The notes under the pieces: model-generated
Seen by the model: only the letters and a program-made list of their open reading frames with translations
Database searches by the model: none
What the model was told of the DNA's origin: nothing
Shown here: positions 27,618 to 37,269 of the stretch, one piece after another
Position numbering within the stretch: position 1 is the first letter of the stretch
Layout of the letters: each line of letters opens with the position of its first letter
NCBI RefSeq assembly: GCF_003945765.1
Contig: NZ_CP027712.1
Location: 1,736,001-1,800,000, forward strand
Reading direction: 5' to 3'
DNA length: 64,000 nucleotides
From: Pseudomonas chlororaphis subsp. chlororaphis
Lineage (GTDB): Bacteria; Pseudomonadota; Gammaproteobacteria; Pseudomonadales; Pseudomonadaceae
Position numbers and translations under genes: made by a program

Positions 27618-27635
27618 TCGGCACTCCTTGTCGGA

Positions 27636-28343
27636 TCAGCCATTACCCACCGTGAAGCCCTCGTCCCGCATCTTTTTCAGGACGTCCTGCCAGCGCGAGA
27701 GTTTTTTCGGGTCGATGCTGCGCGTGTCGCCAGCCGCTCCGGTCAGGTACAGCCCCTCGGCATTGAAGGCGTATACCGGGTTCGGATCCTGGCGCTGGGC
27801 GGCGGAACGAATGTCGCTGCTGAGGTTGTCCAGTATCAGCGGTCCGGCGCCGGGGCTGGGGTAATAGGCCAGGACCATGTGCGGCCGGTTGCCGCGCCTG
27901 GCCTTGACGTAAGTGAGGCGCAGTTTGTCGCTGGAGACCCCCAGGCTGCGCAAGCTGAAATACTTGGCCAGTGCATAGTCCTCGCAATCCCCGGCGCCCT
28001 TGAGCAGGGCCTCGATCGGCGTGGCCCAATAATCGCTCTGCTGCCAGGTGCGCTGGTCCTCCTTGAAGCTCAGTTGCTGGTTGAAGAAGCGGTTGATGGC
28101 ATTCAGTTGTTCGTATTCCGCTCGCCCGGTCAGGTCCTGCAATAACTGGTTCCAGGCCTCGAGACGCTCCCGGGCCGGGCCCAGGACCTGATGACGGTAC
28201 TCGAAGGTGCTCAGGGCGGAAACGAATTCCCAGTTCGCCCGCACATTGCCCGGGTCGGTCCACAAACAGACCAGCAACAGCGACCAGCCGGCCAGCCGAA
28301 ACCGGAGCAGTGTCCATTCGGGGCGACGCGAACGTGCGGGCAT
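27636..28343 (-). CDS. lapG: LapG-like periplasmic transglutaminase-type cysteine protease
   Basis: A 235-residue protein with an N-terminal signal/anchor segment (FRLAGWSLLLVCLWTDPGNVRA). The catalytic triad of the DUF920/bacterial transglutaminase-like family is intact: C120 (GAGDCEDYALAK), H155 (NRPHMVLAYY) and D172 (LILDNLSSD). LapG cuts the adhesin after a TAAG-type motif and releases it from the surface when c-di-GMP is low. The target motif is present in the adhesin at residues 115-118. First gene of the lapG-lapD pair; a TTG or other start nearer the signal peptide cannot be excluded. Confidence 0.88.
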   Translation of the reverse strand: MPARSRRPEWTLLRFRLAGWSLLLVCLWTDPGNVRANWEFVSALSTFEYRHQVLGPARERLEAWNQLLQDLTGRAEYEQLNAINRFFNQQLSFKEDQRTWQQSDYWATPIEALLKGAGDCEDYALAKYFSLRSLGVSSDKLRLTYVKARRGNRPHMVLAYYPSPGAGPLILDNLSSDIRSAAQRQDPNPVYAFNAEGLYLTGAAGDTRSIDPKKLSRWQDVLKKMRDEGFTVGNG

Positions 28344-28451
28344 GGCGGGCTGCTCGAATGCAGGTTTCTGAAGTCTAGGCGGTATTTTTCGCGAGCATGG
28401 GCAACTGGTCGGGTTGCCACGAACGGAGGAAGGCGGCGCGCAGGGCCGGGT

Positions 28452-28847
28452 TCAAGGCTTGTGCAGGGTCTTCTGGCGCAGGATGTAGATCGTCACCAGC
28501 ACCGCGCTGGTCAGCATGAAGCCGCGGGCCCAGGGCAGGGGCACCAGGTAGCAGGACAGGCCGATGCTCAGCCACATCAGGCCGATGGCGTAGACCTTGC
28601 CTTTGAGCGGGATACCGTGGCCGTCCAGGTAATCGCGGATCCACGGGCCGAGCCGCGGATGTTCCACCAGCCACCGATAGAAGCGCGGCGAACTGCGGGC
28701 AAAGCAGGCGGCGGCCAGTAGCAGGAAGGGGGTAGTGGGCAATACCGGGAGGAAGATACCGGTCACCCCCAGCACTACGCTCAGCCAGCCGATGGCCAGC
28801 AGAACGTAACGCAGGATCAGGGGGCGGTTGCCTATGGGCTTGGCCAT
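28452..28847 (-). CDS. DUF454 (YbaN-family) inner-membrane protein
   Basis: A 131-residue protein with three or four hydrophobic helices. LGVTGIFLPVLPTTPFLLLAAACFARSSPRFYRWL is the hallmark of the YbaN/DUF454 family, whose function is unknown. It lies 10 bases downstream of the YecA-family gene, so the two are probably cotranscribed. I recall the same DUF454-yecA-recQ neighbourhood in P. putida next to a TolC gene. Confidence 0.87.
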   Translation of the reverse strand: MAKPIGNRPLILRYVLLAIGWLSVVLGVTGIFLPVLPTTPFLLLAAACFARSSPRFYRWLVEHPRLGPWIRDYLDGHGIPLKGKVYAIGLMWLSIGLSCYLVPLPWARGFMLTSAVLVTIYILRQKTLHKP

Positions 28848-28857
28848 AGGCGGTGAC

Positions 28858-29445
28858 TCAGTGGTGACGGGGCTTGAGAATGGCCGGTTTTTCGTCCGGC
28901 GCGTTGCACAGCAGGTACAGCGCGGTCAGGGCTTCCGGGATCTGCACGATCATGTCGTCCATCAGGTTGGCATCGCTGGCGATGTCGGAGAACTCGGGTT
29001 GTTCGTCGAACAGACCGGAGCCGACCATGATCGGCAGAAGCATCTCGCTGACTTCTTCCTCGGCGGTTTCGAACCAGGCCGCTTCGCGCAGGAACACGCC
29101 TTCCATGAAACCGATGCACCAGCCGCGCAGGTCGGAGTCGTCCGGCTCGTCGCCGAGGTCGAGGTCGCATGGCAGCTCGAACTCTTCGTCAGAGGCCAGT
29201 TGGCGGGCGATGTGGGCCTTGAGGGCGATCAGGGTGGACTCGATCTCTTCGCGCTGGGCGGCGTCGCTGTAGTGCGGCTCCTCGGCGAACAGGGCGTCGA
29301 TCCACTCACGGTCGGGAACGCTTTCGGAACAGATGGACAGCGCAGTCAGGTAGCCGTGGGCGGCCACATAGTCCAGCGCCTCGTCATGCAGCTCATCGGC
29401 GTCGAGGAAGGCTTGCAGGCGGGTTAATTGCTCAGCGAAGGACAT
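28858..29445 (-). CDS. YecA/YgfB-family (UPF0149) protein
   Basis: A 195-residue acidic, mostly helical protein. The family pattern is visible in FLDADELHDEALDYVAAHGYLTALSICSE and LRGWCIGFMEGVFLREAAWF. Function is unknown. ATG 29445 (MSFAEQLTRLQ) is preferred over an in-frame start at 29574, because the extra 43 residues lack family character and the upstream region holds the recQ promoter area. It is divergent from recQ, with DUF454 downstream. Confidence 0.87.
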   Translation of the reverse strand: MSFAEQLTRLQAFLDADELHDEALDYVAAHGYLTALSICSESVPDREWIDALFAEEPHYSDAAQREEIESTLIALKAHIARQLASDEEFELPCDLDLGDEPDDSDLRGWCIGFMEGVFLREAAWFETAEEEVSEMLLPIMVGSGLFDEQPEFSDIASDANLMDDMIVQIPEALTALYLLCNAPDEKPAILKPRHH

Positions 29446-29719
29446 TGAAGGACTACCTTGGGAATAAACGATGCTGAATTCTAGGCCTTCTTGAGCGCCC
29501 AGGCCAGCCGCAGCGCAGATTTGCGCGCTTCTAAAGGTTACCAGCGGTCCATTGTCGGCGCCCTTCGCCGGCAAGTGCTCGGGTATACTTGCGCGTTTTG
29601 TGATGCCCGGCAGGCGTCATGACGGTCCAGGAAAAGTCCGCTAACGGATTTGTCAGTGAAAACCGTGGTCTTTTCGGCCAGCCTGCGCACAGGGATTTCA
29701 GCGATTTTTGGAGTTTTTC

Positions 29720-31846
29720 ATGCTCGAACAGGCTCAACGCGTCCTCAAGGACATCTTCGGCTACGACAGTTTCCGTGGCCGCCAAGGTGCGATCATTGAG
29801 CGTGTGGCCAGTGGCGGCGACGCCCTGGTACTGATGCCTACCGGCGGCGGCAAGTCATTGTGCTTCCAGGTCCCGGCCCTGCTGCGCGAAGGCCTGGCGG
29901 TGGTGGTTTCGCCATTGATCGCGCTGATGGACGATCAGGTCGCGACCCTGGAGGAACTCGGGGTCGCCGCGGCGGCGTTGAACTCCACCCTGAGCGCCGA
30001 ACAGCAGCGCGACCTGGCCGCGCGCATCCGGCGGGGCGAGGTGAAGATGCTGTACCTGGCGCCGGAGCGCCTGGTGCAGCCGCGGATGCTGGCGTTCCTG
30101 CAGAACCTCGACATCGCCCTGTTCGCCATCGACGAGGCGCATTGCGTGTCCCAGTGGGGGCATGATTTCCGTCCGGAGTACCTGCAACTGGGCCAGCTGG
30201 CGGAAATGTTCCCCCAGGTGCCGCGCATCGCCCTGACCGCCACCGCCGACAAGCGTACCCGCGAGGAAATCGTCAATCGCCTGCACCTGCAGGATGCCGA
30301 GCGTTTCCTCTCCAGTTTCGACCGTCCGAACATCTTCTATCGCATCGTTCCCAAGGAGCAGCCGCGCAAGCAGTTGCTGGCGTTCCTCAGCGAACGGCGC
30401 AGCGACGCCGGTATCGTCTATTGCCTGTCGCGCAAGAAGGTCGACGAGGTTGCCGCCTTCCTCTGCGAGCAGGGCTTTCCGGCGCTGCCGTATCACGCCG
30501 GGTTGCCCAGCGAGCTGCGGGCCTATCACCAGAAGCGTTTCCTCAACGAGGAAGGGCTGATCATGGTCGCGACCATCGCTTTCGGCATGGGCATCGACAA
30601 ACCCAACGTGCGCTTCGTGGCGCACCTGGACCTGCCCAAGTCCCTCGAGGCCTATTATCAGGAAACCGGGCGTGCCGGGCGTGACGGCCTGCCTGCCGAT
30701 GCCTGGATGGCCTACGGCCTGCAGGACGTGCTGATGCTCAAGCAGATGCTGCAGAACTCCGAGGGCGACGAACGCCACAAACGCCTGGAGCAGCACAAGC
30801 TCGATGCCATGCTGGCGCTGTGCGAGGAAACCCGCTGCCGGCGCCAGACCCTGCTGGCCTATTTCGACGAAGACATGCCACAGCCATGCGGCCATTGCGA
30901 CAACTGCGTCGACGGCGTGCAGACCTGGGATGCCACTGAGCCGGCGCGCCAGGCGCTGTCGGCGATCTATCGCACCGGCCAGCGGTATGGCGTCGGCCAC
31001 CTGGTGGACGTGCTGCTGGGCAAGGACACGGAAAAGGTCCGCAGCTTCGGCCATCAGCATCTTTCCGTGTTCGGCGTGGGCAAGGCGCGCAGCGAAGGCG
31101 AATGGCGCTCGCTGTTCCGCCAACTGGTGGCCCGCGGCCTGGCCGACATCGATCTGGAAGGCTACGGCGGCCTGCGTCTGAGCGACAGCTGCCGGCCGCT
31201 GCTCAAGGGCGAGGTGAGCCTGGAGCTGCGCCGCGACATAAAGCCGCAGACCGCCGCCAAGAGCAGCACCAGCCAGGCCAGCCAACTGGTACGTGGCGAA
31301 GAGCGCGAACAGTGGGAAGCCTTGCGCGCCTTGCGGCGCAAGCTGGCGGAAGAACATGGCGTGCCGCCCTATGTCATTTTCCCCGATTCCACCCTGCTGG
31401 AAATGCTCCGCAGCCAGCCCGGCTCCCTGGCGGAAATGGCCCGGGTCAGCGGCGTCGGCGCGCGCAAGCTGGAGCGCTACGGCGAGGCATTCCTCGAAGT
31501 GTTGGGCGGCCAGGTGGAGGCGCCGAAAGTGGTGGCCGATATCCGCCACGAGCTGATTACCCTGGCCCGCGCCGGCATGACGCCACTGCAGATCGCTGGG
31601 CAATTGCAGTGCTCGGAAAAGAACGTTTACACGATGCTCGCCGAAGCCGTGGGCAAGCAGCAGTTGTCTCTGGAACAGGCGCTGGATCTGCCGGAAGACC
31701 TGCTCGGCGAGATTCAGGACGCCTTTCTCGATGGCGAAGGCGAGCTGCCCTCGGTGAGCGAAGTGGCCGAGCTGTTTGCCGGTCGCGTGCCGGAAGGCGT
31801 GCTGTATTGCGTGCGTGCGGCGCTGGAATCGGAATTCGAGATGTGA
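29720..31846 (+). CDS. recQ: ATP-dependent DNA helicase RecQ
   Basis: A 3'-5' SF2 helicase for recombination and fork repair, 708 residues. Walker A TGGGKSL, the DEAH box ([17 protein letters not shown]), RecQ motifs up to [10 protein letters not shown], a Zn-binding RQC region ([24 protein letters not shown]) and an HRDC domain (about 520-600) are all visible, plus a C-terminal helical extension common in Pseudomonas RecQ. ATG 29720 follows GGAG. It is divergent from the YecA-family gene; a TATACT hexamer at 29584-29589 could be its -10 element. Confidence 0.95.
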   Translation: MLEQAQRVLKDIFGYDSFRGRQGAIIERVASGGDALVLMPTGGGKSLCFQVPALLREGLAVVVSPLIALMDDQVATLEELGVAAAALNSTLSAEQQRDLAARIRRGEVKMLYLAPERLVQPRMLAFLQNLDIALFAIDEAHCVSQWGHDFRPEYLQLGQLAEMFPQVPRIALTATADKRTREEIVNRLHLQDAERFLSSFDRPNIFYRIVPKEQPRKQLLAFLSERRSDAGIVYCLSRKKVDEVAAFLCEQGFPALPYHAGLPSELRAYHQKRFLNEEGLIMVATIAFGMGIDKPNVRFVAHLDLPKSLEAYYQETGRAGRDGLPADAWMAYGLQDVLMLKQMLQNSEGDERHKRLEQHKLDAMLALCEETRCRRQTLLAYFDEDMPQPCGHCDNCVDGVQTWDATEPARQALSAIYRTGQRYGVGHLVDVLLGKDTEKVRSFGHQHLSVFGVGKARSEGEWRSLFRQLVARGLADIDLEGYGGLRLSDSCRPLLKGEVSLELRRDIKPQTAAKSSTSQASQLVRGEEREQWEALRALRRKLAEEHGVPPYVIFPDSTLLEMLRSQPGSLAEMARVSGVGARKLERYGEAFLEVLGGQVEAPKVVADIRHELITLARAGMTPLQIAGQLQCSEKNVYTMLAEAVGKQQLSLEQALDLPEDLLGEIQDAFLDGEGELPSVSEVAELFAGRVPEGVLYCVRAALESEFEM

Positions 31847-31970
31847 GTCCCACGGCGGCAAGATGTAACGATTCAGTTCATGCCAAACCTTGCCACTCGG
31901 CAACTGTCATGCTTAGCTGACTAATAATTAGTTTTTCTTAATTTTCAGTCTACTAACTCATGAGTTGTTT

Positions 31971-32405
31971 ATGCCGTTAACCGATCAACACCGTTTTGGC
32001 ATGCAGTTGGCGCAGATGTCCCGAGGCTGGCGCGCCGAACTGGATCGCCGTCTGGCCGGACTTGGCCTGTCCCAGGCCCGCTGGCTGGTGCTGCTGCACC
32101 TCGCCCGTTTCGATGAAGCCCCGACCCAGCGTGAACTTGCCCAGAGTGTCGGCGTCGAAGGACCTACCCTGGCGCGGCTGCTCGACAGCCTGGAAACCCA
32201 GGGTTTGGTGCAACGGCAGTCGGTGGTCGAGGATCGCCGGGCGAAGAAGATCGTTCTGTGCGCCCCGGCGCTGCCCTTGATCGAACAGATCGAAACCATC
32301 GCCACAGCCCTGCGCAGTGAATTGTTCGTCGGTGTCGATGAAGAGGATATGCGGGTATGCATGCGGGTTCATGCGCATATCCTGGCCAATCTGGAAAAGT
32401 CTTGA
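31971..32405 (+). CDS. MarR-family regulator
   Basis: A 144-residue regulator with the MarR winged helix: SQARWLVLLHLARFDEAPTQRELAQSVGVEGPTLARLLDSLETQGLVQRQSVVEDRRAKKI, containing the recognition helix and the wing DRRAK. The closest remembered match by context is PA3341, which also lies between recQ and the FimV-like gene. The ribosome site before ATG 31971 is weak (GAG). An AT-rich promoter region (31921-31960) precedes it. Its targets are unknown. Confidence 0.87.
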   Translation: MPLTDQHRFGMQLAQMSRGWRAELDRRLAGLGLSQARWLVLLHLARFDEAPTQRELAQSVGVEGPTLARLLDSLETQGLVQRQSVVEDRRAKKIVLCAPALPLIEQIETIATALRSELFVGVDEEDMRVCMRVHAHILANLEKS

Positions 32406-32534
32406 GGCATAACTAGCGCCGCGGATTTTTGAGCTACCGACACCGGCGGACTATAAGAAATACCAGGTCCACAGCGGCATGCGCAGCCAGCGTATCGCCG
32501 CTGTGGTCGCTTTCGGTCCTCAAAAAGGGTGCTC

Positions 32535-33770
32535 ATGTTCCAGAGTCTGCTGGCCGCTCTGCGCGGTTTCGTCGGGTCGTCCTGGGTGGCGAAGAATCGT
32601 TCCTTGTTTCTTCTGCCGGTGCTGGCGGCCTTGTATTCGTCCCTGGCCTCGGCGGTGGGTCTGGGTGAAATCACCGTGCATTCGGCGCTGAACCAGCCGC
32701 TGGAGGCGGAGATCGCCCTGGTGCAGGCGCAAGGCCTGGAGGAGGGCGAGTTGTCGGTCAGCCTGGCGACGGCCGGCGAGTTCAAGCAGGCCGGTATCGA
32801 GCGCTTGCCGTTTCTCGAAGATTTGCGTTTTACCCAGGTTCTGCAGGGCGAGCGCAGGGTGATCCGGGTGGTGTCGAGCAAGCCGGTGAACGAGCCGTTC
32901 CTGGATTTCCTGCTGCAGGTGAACCAGGCCAATGGCCGGCAGTTGCGCGAGTACACGCTGCTGATCGATCCCCCGGGAAGCCCCGAGATAGTGCCGGTTC
33001 CGCTCAGGGAGGTAGCAAAACCCGAACCGGCGATTGCCACCCAGGCGCCATCTACGGCGGTCAAGGTGAGCGATCCTGCGGCCGGACAATTGGCGCAAGC
33101 CCTGCAGGCCAACCAGCAATTGCAGGACCAGGCCCAAGAGCTGCGCAACACACTGCAGCAGCGGGACGAACAACTGGCGCGCCAGCAGCAACAGCTGGTG
33201 GAGCTGCAACGTCAGTTGGCCGAAGCCCGGAGCAAGCCTGCCGATCATCCTGCCCCGGCGCCCGGGGCCGCGACACCCACCGCCGCCAGCCCACCCCAGC
33301 CAGCCGAACAGGCCCCGGAGACTGATGAAGGCTCGAATCCCTGGCTGATGCTTGCTGCCTTGCTGTTGACGGCCTGGCTGGTGGTGTTGGTCGTGCGTCG
33401 CCGTCGTCAGTCCGCCGCCGTACCGGAGGCACAGATGGCCCCCGAGAGTCGGCCCACACGAACGCTGGCCAGTGCTGTGACGACGGTGGCAGCCCAGGAG
33501 TCGTTCAGATCAACGCCCCCTGTCGCTCCGGTACAGCCCGTGGCAGGAGATCGGTTGGCTGATCGCGAGCCGTCGATCGATGTCGACTGGGACCTGATCG
33601 CACCTTCCGAGCCCTCCAGCGCTCCGGCGTCCCCTACCGCAGCACCGGCGCCATTCAATGCCGATTCGATCGTCTGGCGCCTTGAGGAGCCAGACGAACC
33701 GGGCTCCGGCACCCAGGCCGAAGCCGAGTCGAAGGCCAAGCCTCAGAACGTCTGGCCCAAGTTGAGGTAG
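32535..33770 (+). CDS. Short FimV-like membrane protein
   Basis: A 411-residue protein with the FimV N-terminal domain (LGEITVHSALNQPLEAEIALVQAQGLEEGELSV...), a coiled coil at about 175-240 (ELRNTLQQRDEQLARQQQQLVELQRQL), a proline/alanine linker, one membrane segment (WLMLAALLLTAWLVVLVV) and an acidic cytoplasmic tail. Full FimV is about twice as long, with a LysM domain and a C-terminal TPR domain, neither seen here. It matches the position of PA3340 and may be a reduced polar or envelope factor. Its last 28 bases overlap the convergent plpD gene. Confidence 0.82.
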   Translation: MFQSLLAALRGFVGSSWVAKNRSLFLLPVLAALYSSLASAVGLGEITVHSALNQPLEAEIALVQAQGLEEGELSVSLATAGEFKQAGIERLPFLEDLRFTQVLQGERRVIRVVSSKPVNEPFLDFLLQVNQANGRQLREYTLLIDPPGSPEIVPVPLREVAKPEPAIATQAPSTAVKVSDPAAGQLAQALQANQQLQDQAQELRNTLQQRDEQLARQQQQLVELQRQLAEARSKPADHPAPAPGAATPTAASPPQPAEQAPETDEGSNPWLMLAALLLTAWLVVLVVRRRRQSAAVPEAQMAPESRPTRTLASAVTTVAAQESFRSTPPVAPVQPVAGDRLADREPSIDVDWDLIAPSEPSSAPASPTAAPAPFNADSIVWRLEEPDEPGSGTQAEAESKAKPQNVWPKLR

Positions 33771-35935
33771 ACCGCTTTCTGGTTGTCGTCGTTGATGCCG
33801 TAACTGAAATTCAGCGGCCCCAGCGGCGTGTCGAAACCAAGGAAGATGCTGGCGGCGTTGATGTAGCCACTGTCGAACTCGTTGTCGTTGTTCCAGGCGC
33901 GCCCCCGCTCCAGGGAGCCGCCGATATACAGCGGGAAGTCCAGGGGCAGGTAGGAGCGGGGTGTCAGTCGCCGGTAGTAGACGCCCCGCATCAGGCTGAC
34001 GTTCTGGCCCGAGAGCGCATCCTGGCGGAAACCCGACAGCTGGCGGGCGCCGCCAAGCACGAAGCTTGAGGTCACCACTTCGGCCTCATCCAGGGTCCGG
34101 CCATACCGACCGCCGAGGATAAAGGTGTTCGGGCCGCTGCTCAGGGCCTTGTCCAGCTTGAACTCCCACTGCCGGTAGCGCTTGTCCGAGCCCAGGCTGG
34201 GTTCGAACTGGCGCAGCGACAGGCCGATGTCCTCGCCCGCGTGGGGGAAGTAGACATTGTCCAGGGAGTCGAACGAGTAGCGCAGTTCGTAGTAGCCCTC
34301 GTTGAAGCTTTCGCTGGGCAGGTCCTGGTCGCCGACGCGGACATCGGCCTTGCCCCAGGCCTCGCCGACACCGAAGCGGATCTCGCCGCTGTTACCGATC
34401 TGGCGCCCGATATTGAGGCCGAAACCGTAGCGCTCCAGGCGGTATTCGGCGATCGGGTCGTTATCCAGCACGGCTTCGATGTTCTGCGACTCGATGCCGA
34501 TGTAAGGCGCGATGAAGTAGCGCGAGCCGACATCCAATGGTTGATAGAACTCGCTGTAGAGCTCCTGCTGATCACCGATCTGCACCCGGGTCAGCCATTC
34601 GGCGCCGAGGCTGTTGATGCCGTTGACCCGGTAGCTGGCGCCCAGGTTGAAGGCGCTGTCGCCGCGCATGTCGTCGGACAGGTTCAGCCCCAGGCGCAGG
34701 TAGTCGGTGCCGCTGCGTTTGCCCCGGGCGTTGATCACCAGGGTGTGGTCATTGCCCTTGTGGACCACGCGGTATTGCACCTGCTCGAAGTAGTCCAGGC
34801 CATACAGCGTGCCCATGTCGGTCTGCAGCCGGCCCAGGTCCAGAGGCTCGCCGATGTGCTGGCGGATGTAGTAACGGATCACGTCGTCGCTGACCTTCGA
34901 ATCGTTTTCCACCCGGATCGCAGTGATGATCGGGGTGCGTTGGCTGGGCGTGCGCGCGGCGCTGAGTTCGGCATCCATCGGTTCGGCCCGGCGCAGCGGT
35001 GCCAGGCGGGCGTCGAGGATGCGGGTGGCGCGGTAGCCGGCGTCGATCATTTCCTGGGCGCGGCCGAAGTCGGTGACCCCGAAGCTGGCCAAGGGCGGCT
35101 GGATCAGCACGTCATTCTTGTGCAGGGTCGCCAGTTGTTCCTCGGAGTTGCGCCGGGTCATCAGGGTGATCGACTGGTTCAGCACATCGACCACGGTCGC
35201 CAACTGCTGACGCGAGCGCAACGGGGTGCCGATGTCGACCACGATGGCGATGTCCACGCCCATGTCGCGGGCCACATCCAGCGGAATGTTGTCGGTCATG
35301 CCACCGTCCACCAGCAGCCGGCCATCCATTTCCACCGGGGCGAACACCGCCGGGATCGACATGCTGGCGCGAATCACCCGGGGCAGGTGGCCCTTGCGGA
35401 ACACTACTTTCTCGCCGCTGGCGATGTCGGTGGCGACCGCGCGGAAGGGGATCGGCAGCTTGTCGAAGTCCCGGGTATCGCTGGCGTGGGCCAGCATGCT
35501 TTCCAGCAGCAGCGCCAGGTTCTGGCCCTGGATGACCCCCAGCGGCAGGCCGAGGCTGCCGTCGTCGCGGAAGCTGAGTTTCTGTTTCACCAGGAAGTCG
35601 CGGTCATCCTGCTTGCGACGAAACGGTATGTCTTCCCGGGGGGGCGCGTCGGACAGCGCCTGTTGCCAGTCGATGCTCAGGGCCAGTTTTTCCAGCTCGT
35701 CGATCTTGTAGCCCGAGGCGTACAGCCCGCCGATCACCGCGCCCATGCTGGTGCCGGCAATCGCATCGATCTTCACGCCTTGCTCCTCCAGGGCCTTGAG
35801 CACGCCGATATGCGCCAGGCCACGGGCGGCGCCGCCGGACAACACCAGGCCGATCTTCGGCCGTGGTGCTTCGGCGGCGTGCAAGAACACGGGGAGCAAA
35901 CACAGGAGCAGGCAGGACAGCAAACGACGCATCAT
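33743..35935 (-). CDS. plpD: PlpD-type patatin-like phospholipase with outer-membrane barrel (type Vd secretion)
   Basis: A 730-residue self-secreting lipase. Signal peptide (RRLLSCLLLCLLPVFLHAAEA), patatin domain with oxyanion loop GGAARG, nucleophile S63 in GTSMG and catalytic D210 in DGGMTDN, then a POTRA domain (about 325-410, IRYYIRQHIGEPLDLGRLQTD) and a 16-strand barrel ending in the outer-membrane signature LGQTF. P. aeruginosa PlpD (PA3339) has the same architecture and about the same length and shows phospholipase A1 activity. It overlaps the FimV-like gene tail to tail. Confidence 0.93.
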   Translation of the reverse strand: MMRRLLSCLLLCLLPVFLHAAEAPRPKIGLVLSGGAARGLAHIGVLKALEEQGVKIDAIAGTSMGAVIGGLYASGYKIDELEKLALSIDWQQALSDAPPREDIPFRRKQDDRDFLVKQKLSFRDDGSLGLPLGVIQGQNLALLLESMLAHASDTRDFDKLPIPFRAVATDIASGEKVVFRKGHLPRVIRASMSIPAVFAPVEMDGRLLVDGGMTDNIPLDVARDMGVDIAIVVDIGTPLRSRQQLATVVDVLNQSITLMTRRNSEEQLATLHKNDVLIQPPLASFGVTDFGRAQEMIDAGYRATRILDARLAPLRRAEPMDAELSAARTPSQRTPIITAIRVENDSKVSDDVIRYYIRQHIGEPLDLGRLQTDMGTLYGLDYFEQVQYRVVHKGNDHTLVINARGKRSGTDYLRLGLNLSDDMRGDSAFNLGASYRVNGINSLGAEWLTRVQIGDQQELYSEFYQPLDVGSRYFIAPYIGIESQNIEAVLDNDPIAEYRLERYGFGLNIGRQIGNSGEIRFGVGEAWGKADVRVGDQDLPSESFNEGYYELRYSFDSLDNVYFPHAGEDIGLSLRQFEPSLGSDKRYRQWEFKLDKALSSGPNTFILGGRYGRTLDEAEVVTSSFVLGGARQLSGFRQDALSGQNVSLMRGVYYRRLTPRSYLPLDFPLYIGGSLERGRAWNNDNEFDSGYINAASIFLGFDTPLGPLNFSYGINDDNQKAVYLNLGQTF

Positions 35936-36003
35936 GGATCTCGGGGCGAGCGATAAAGGCGGCTATTATAACGACGCCCTTGAGCCCAGGAGTCGGCAGC
36001 ACC

Positions 36004-36291
36004 ATGTCAGAACGTAAACCCGAAGTGGTCATCACCTATTGCACCCAGTGCCAGTGGCTGCTGCGCGCCGCCTGGCTGGCCCAGGAACTGCTGAGCACCT
36101 TCAGCGACGACCTGGGCAAGGTGTCCCTGGAACCGGCTACCGGCGGCACGTTCCGCATTACCTGCGACGGCGTACAGATCTGGGAGCGCAAGGCCGATGG
36201 CGGTTTTCCCGAAGCCAAGGTGCTCAAGCAGCGGGTGCGCGACCAGATCGATCCGCAGCGCGACCTCGGCCACAACGACCGCACTCAGTGA
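36004..36291 (+). CDS. SelT/SelW/SelH (Rdx)-family protein
   Basis: A 95-residue thioredoxin-fold protein with the redox motif CTQC at its start (EVVITYCTQCQWLLRAAWLAQELL), in the place of the CxxU of selenoprotein W, plus the family core GGTFRITCDGVQIWERKADGGFPEAKVLKQRVRD. A redox function is presumed; partners are unknown. ATG 36004 has AGGAG about ten bases upstream. It is divergent from plpD and overlaps the convergent EamA gene by 7 bases. Confidence 0.87.
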   Translation: MSERKPEVVITYCTQCQWLLRAAWLAQELLSTFSDDLGKVSLEPATGGTFRITCDGVQIWERKADGGFPEAKVLKQRVRDQIDPQRDLGHNDRTQ

Positions 36292-37175
36292 GACGCGACT
36301 TCCGCCACTGGCGCTTTTTTGCTTGAGCCGGACAGGCTGCTGGAGACCACGATGGCGAGGATGATCAAGACGCCGCCGATCAGCATGCGCAGCGTCGGCG
36401 TCTCGTTGAACAGCAGCCAGGCCACGGTGATCCCGTAGACCGGCTCCAGGGCGAACACCACCGCCGCGGTACGGGCCTTGATCACCGCGAGGCTGGCGAC
36501 GAACAGACTGTGGGCCAGGCCGGTGCAGAAGATGCCGAGCAGGCTGATCCACAACCAGTCGAGGGCCCGGACCTCGCTCAGCCCTGGGGCCGCCACCGGC
36601 AGCAAGCACAAGGCAACCACCACGTTCTGGCACAGCGCCGCCTGCACCGCCGGGATGCGCGCGGAACTGGCGCGATTGTTCAGTGACAGCAGGGCGAACA
36701 GCAGACCCGATCCCACGGCCCAGAGCAGCCCGCTGGTGGCTTCGCTGGCGAGGTCGAAGTCCGGCGTGACCAGCACCAGGCCGACGCTGACCAGGGCCAC
36801 CAGGACGATCTCGTTGAGGCGGATCCGCTCACGAAAGATCAGCCCCTCAAGGATCACCGTGAAGGCCGGGAAGCTGGCGAAGCCCAGGGTGGCGATGGCC
36901 ACGCCGGCGACTTTCACCGCGATGAAGAAACTCACCCAGTGCCCGGCCAGCAGCAGGCCGCTGAGCAACAGGCGCCACCCGTCCGTGGCCTGCAGCCGTT
37001 GCCAGCGGATGCTGCTGGCGCAGCGGGCGAAAAACGCCAGGGCGAGCACCGCGAACGCCGCGCGACCAAAGACGATGATGGCCGGCGAAGCGGCGGCGAG
37101 TTTGCCGAATACACCGGTGAGGCCGAACATCAATGCGCCGATATGCAGGGCGCCAAGGGCAGTACGCGGAGTCAT
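36285..37175 (-). CDS. EamA/DMT-family transporter
   Basis: A 296-residue protein with ten membrane helices in two EamA repeats (HIGALMFGLTGVFGKLAAASPAIIVFGRAAFA; second from LLWAVGSGLLFALLSLNNR). FVASLAVIKARTAAVVFALEPVYGI is the usual end-of-repeat motif. Probably a metabolite exporter. The substrate is unknown. It is convergent and overlapping with the SelW-like gene, and is preceded by an AraC regulator transcribed in the same direction, which could control it. Confidence 0.87.
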   Translation of the reverse strand: MTPRTALGALHIGALMFGLTGVFGKLAAASPAIIVFGRAAFAVLALAFFARCASSIRWQRLQATDGWRLLLSGLLLAGHWVSFFIAVKVAGVAIATLGFASFPAFTVILEGLIFRERIRLNEIVLVALVSVGLVLVTPDFDLASEATSGLLWAVGSGLLFALLSLNNRASSARIPAVQAALCQNVVVALCLLPVAAPGLSEVRALDWLWISLLGIFCTGLAHSLFVASLAVIKARTAAVVFALEPVYGITVAWLLFNETPTLRMLIGGVLIILAIVVSSSLSGSSKKAPVAEVASH

Positions 37176-37269
37176 TTCAATCCTTCAAAACGGTTGAGCG
37201 GAGCGGTGCCAGTCTAAAAGCCTGGGCAGGACCCGGTCTGTCGCGATCCTCGCGTTTTTTGTCGACAGC

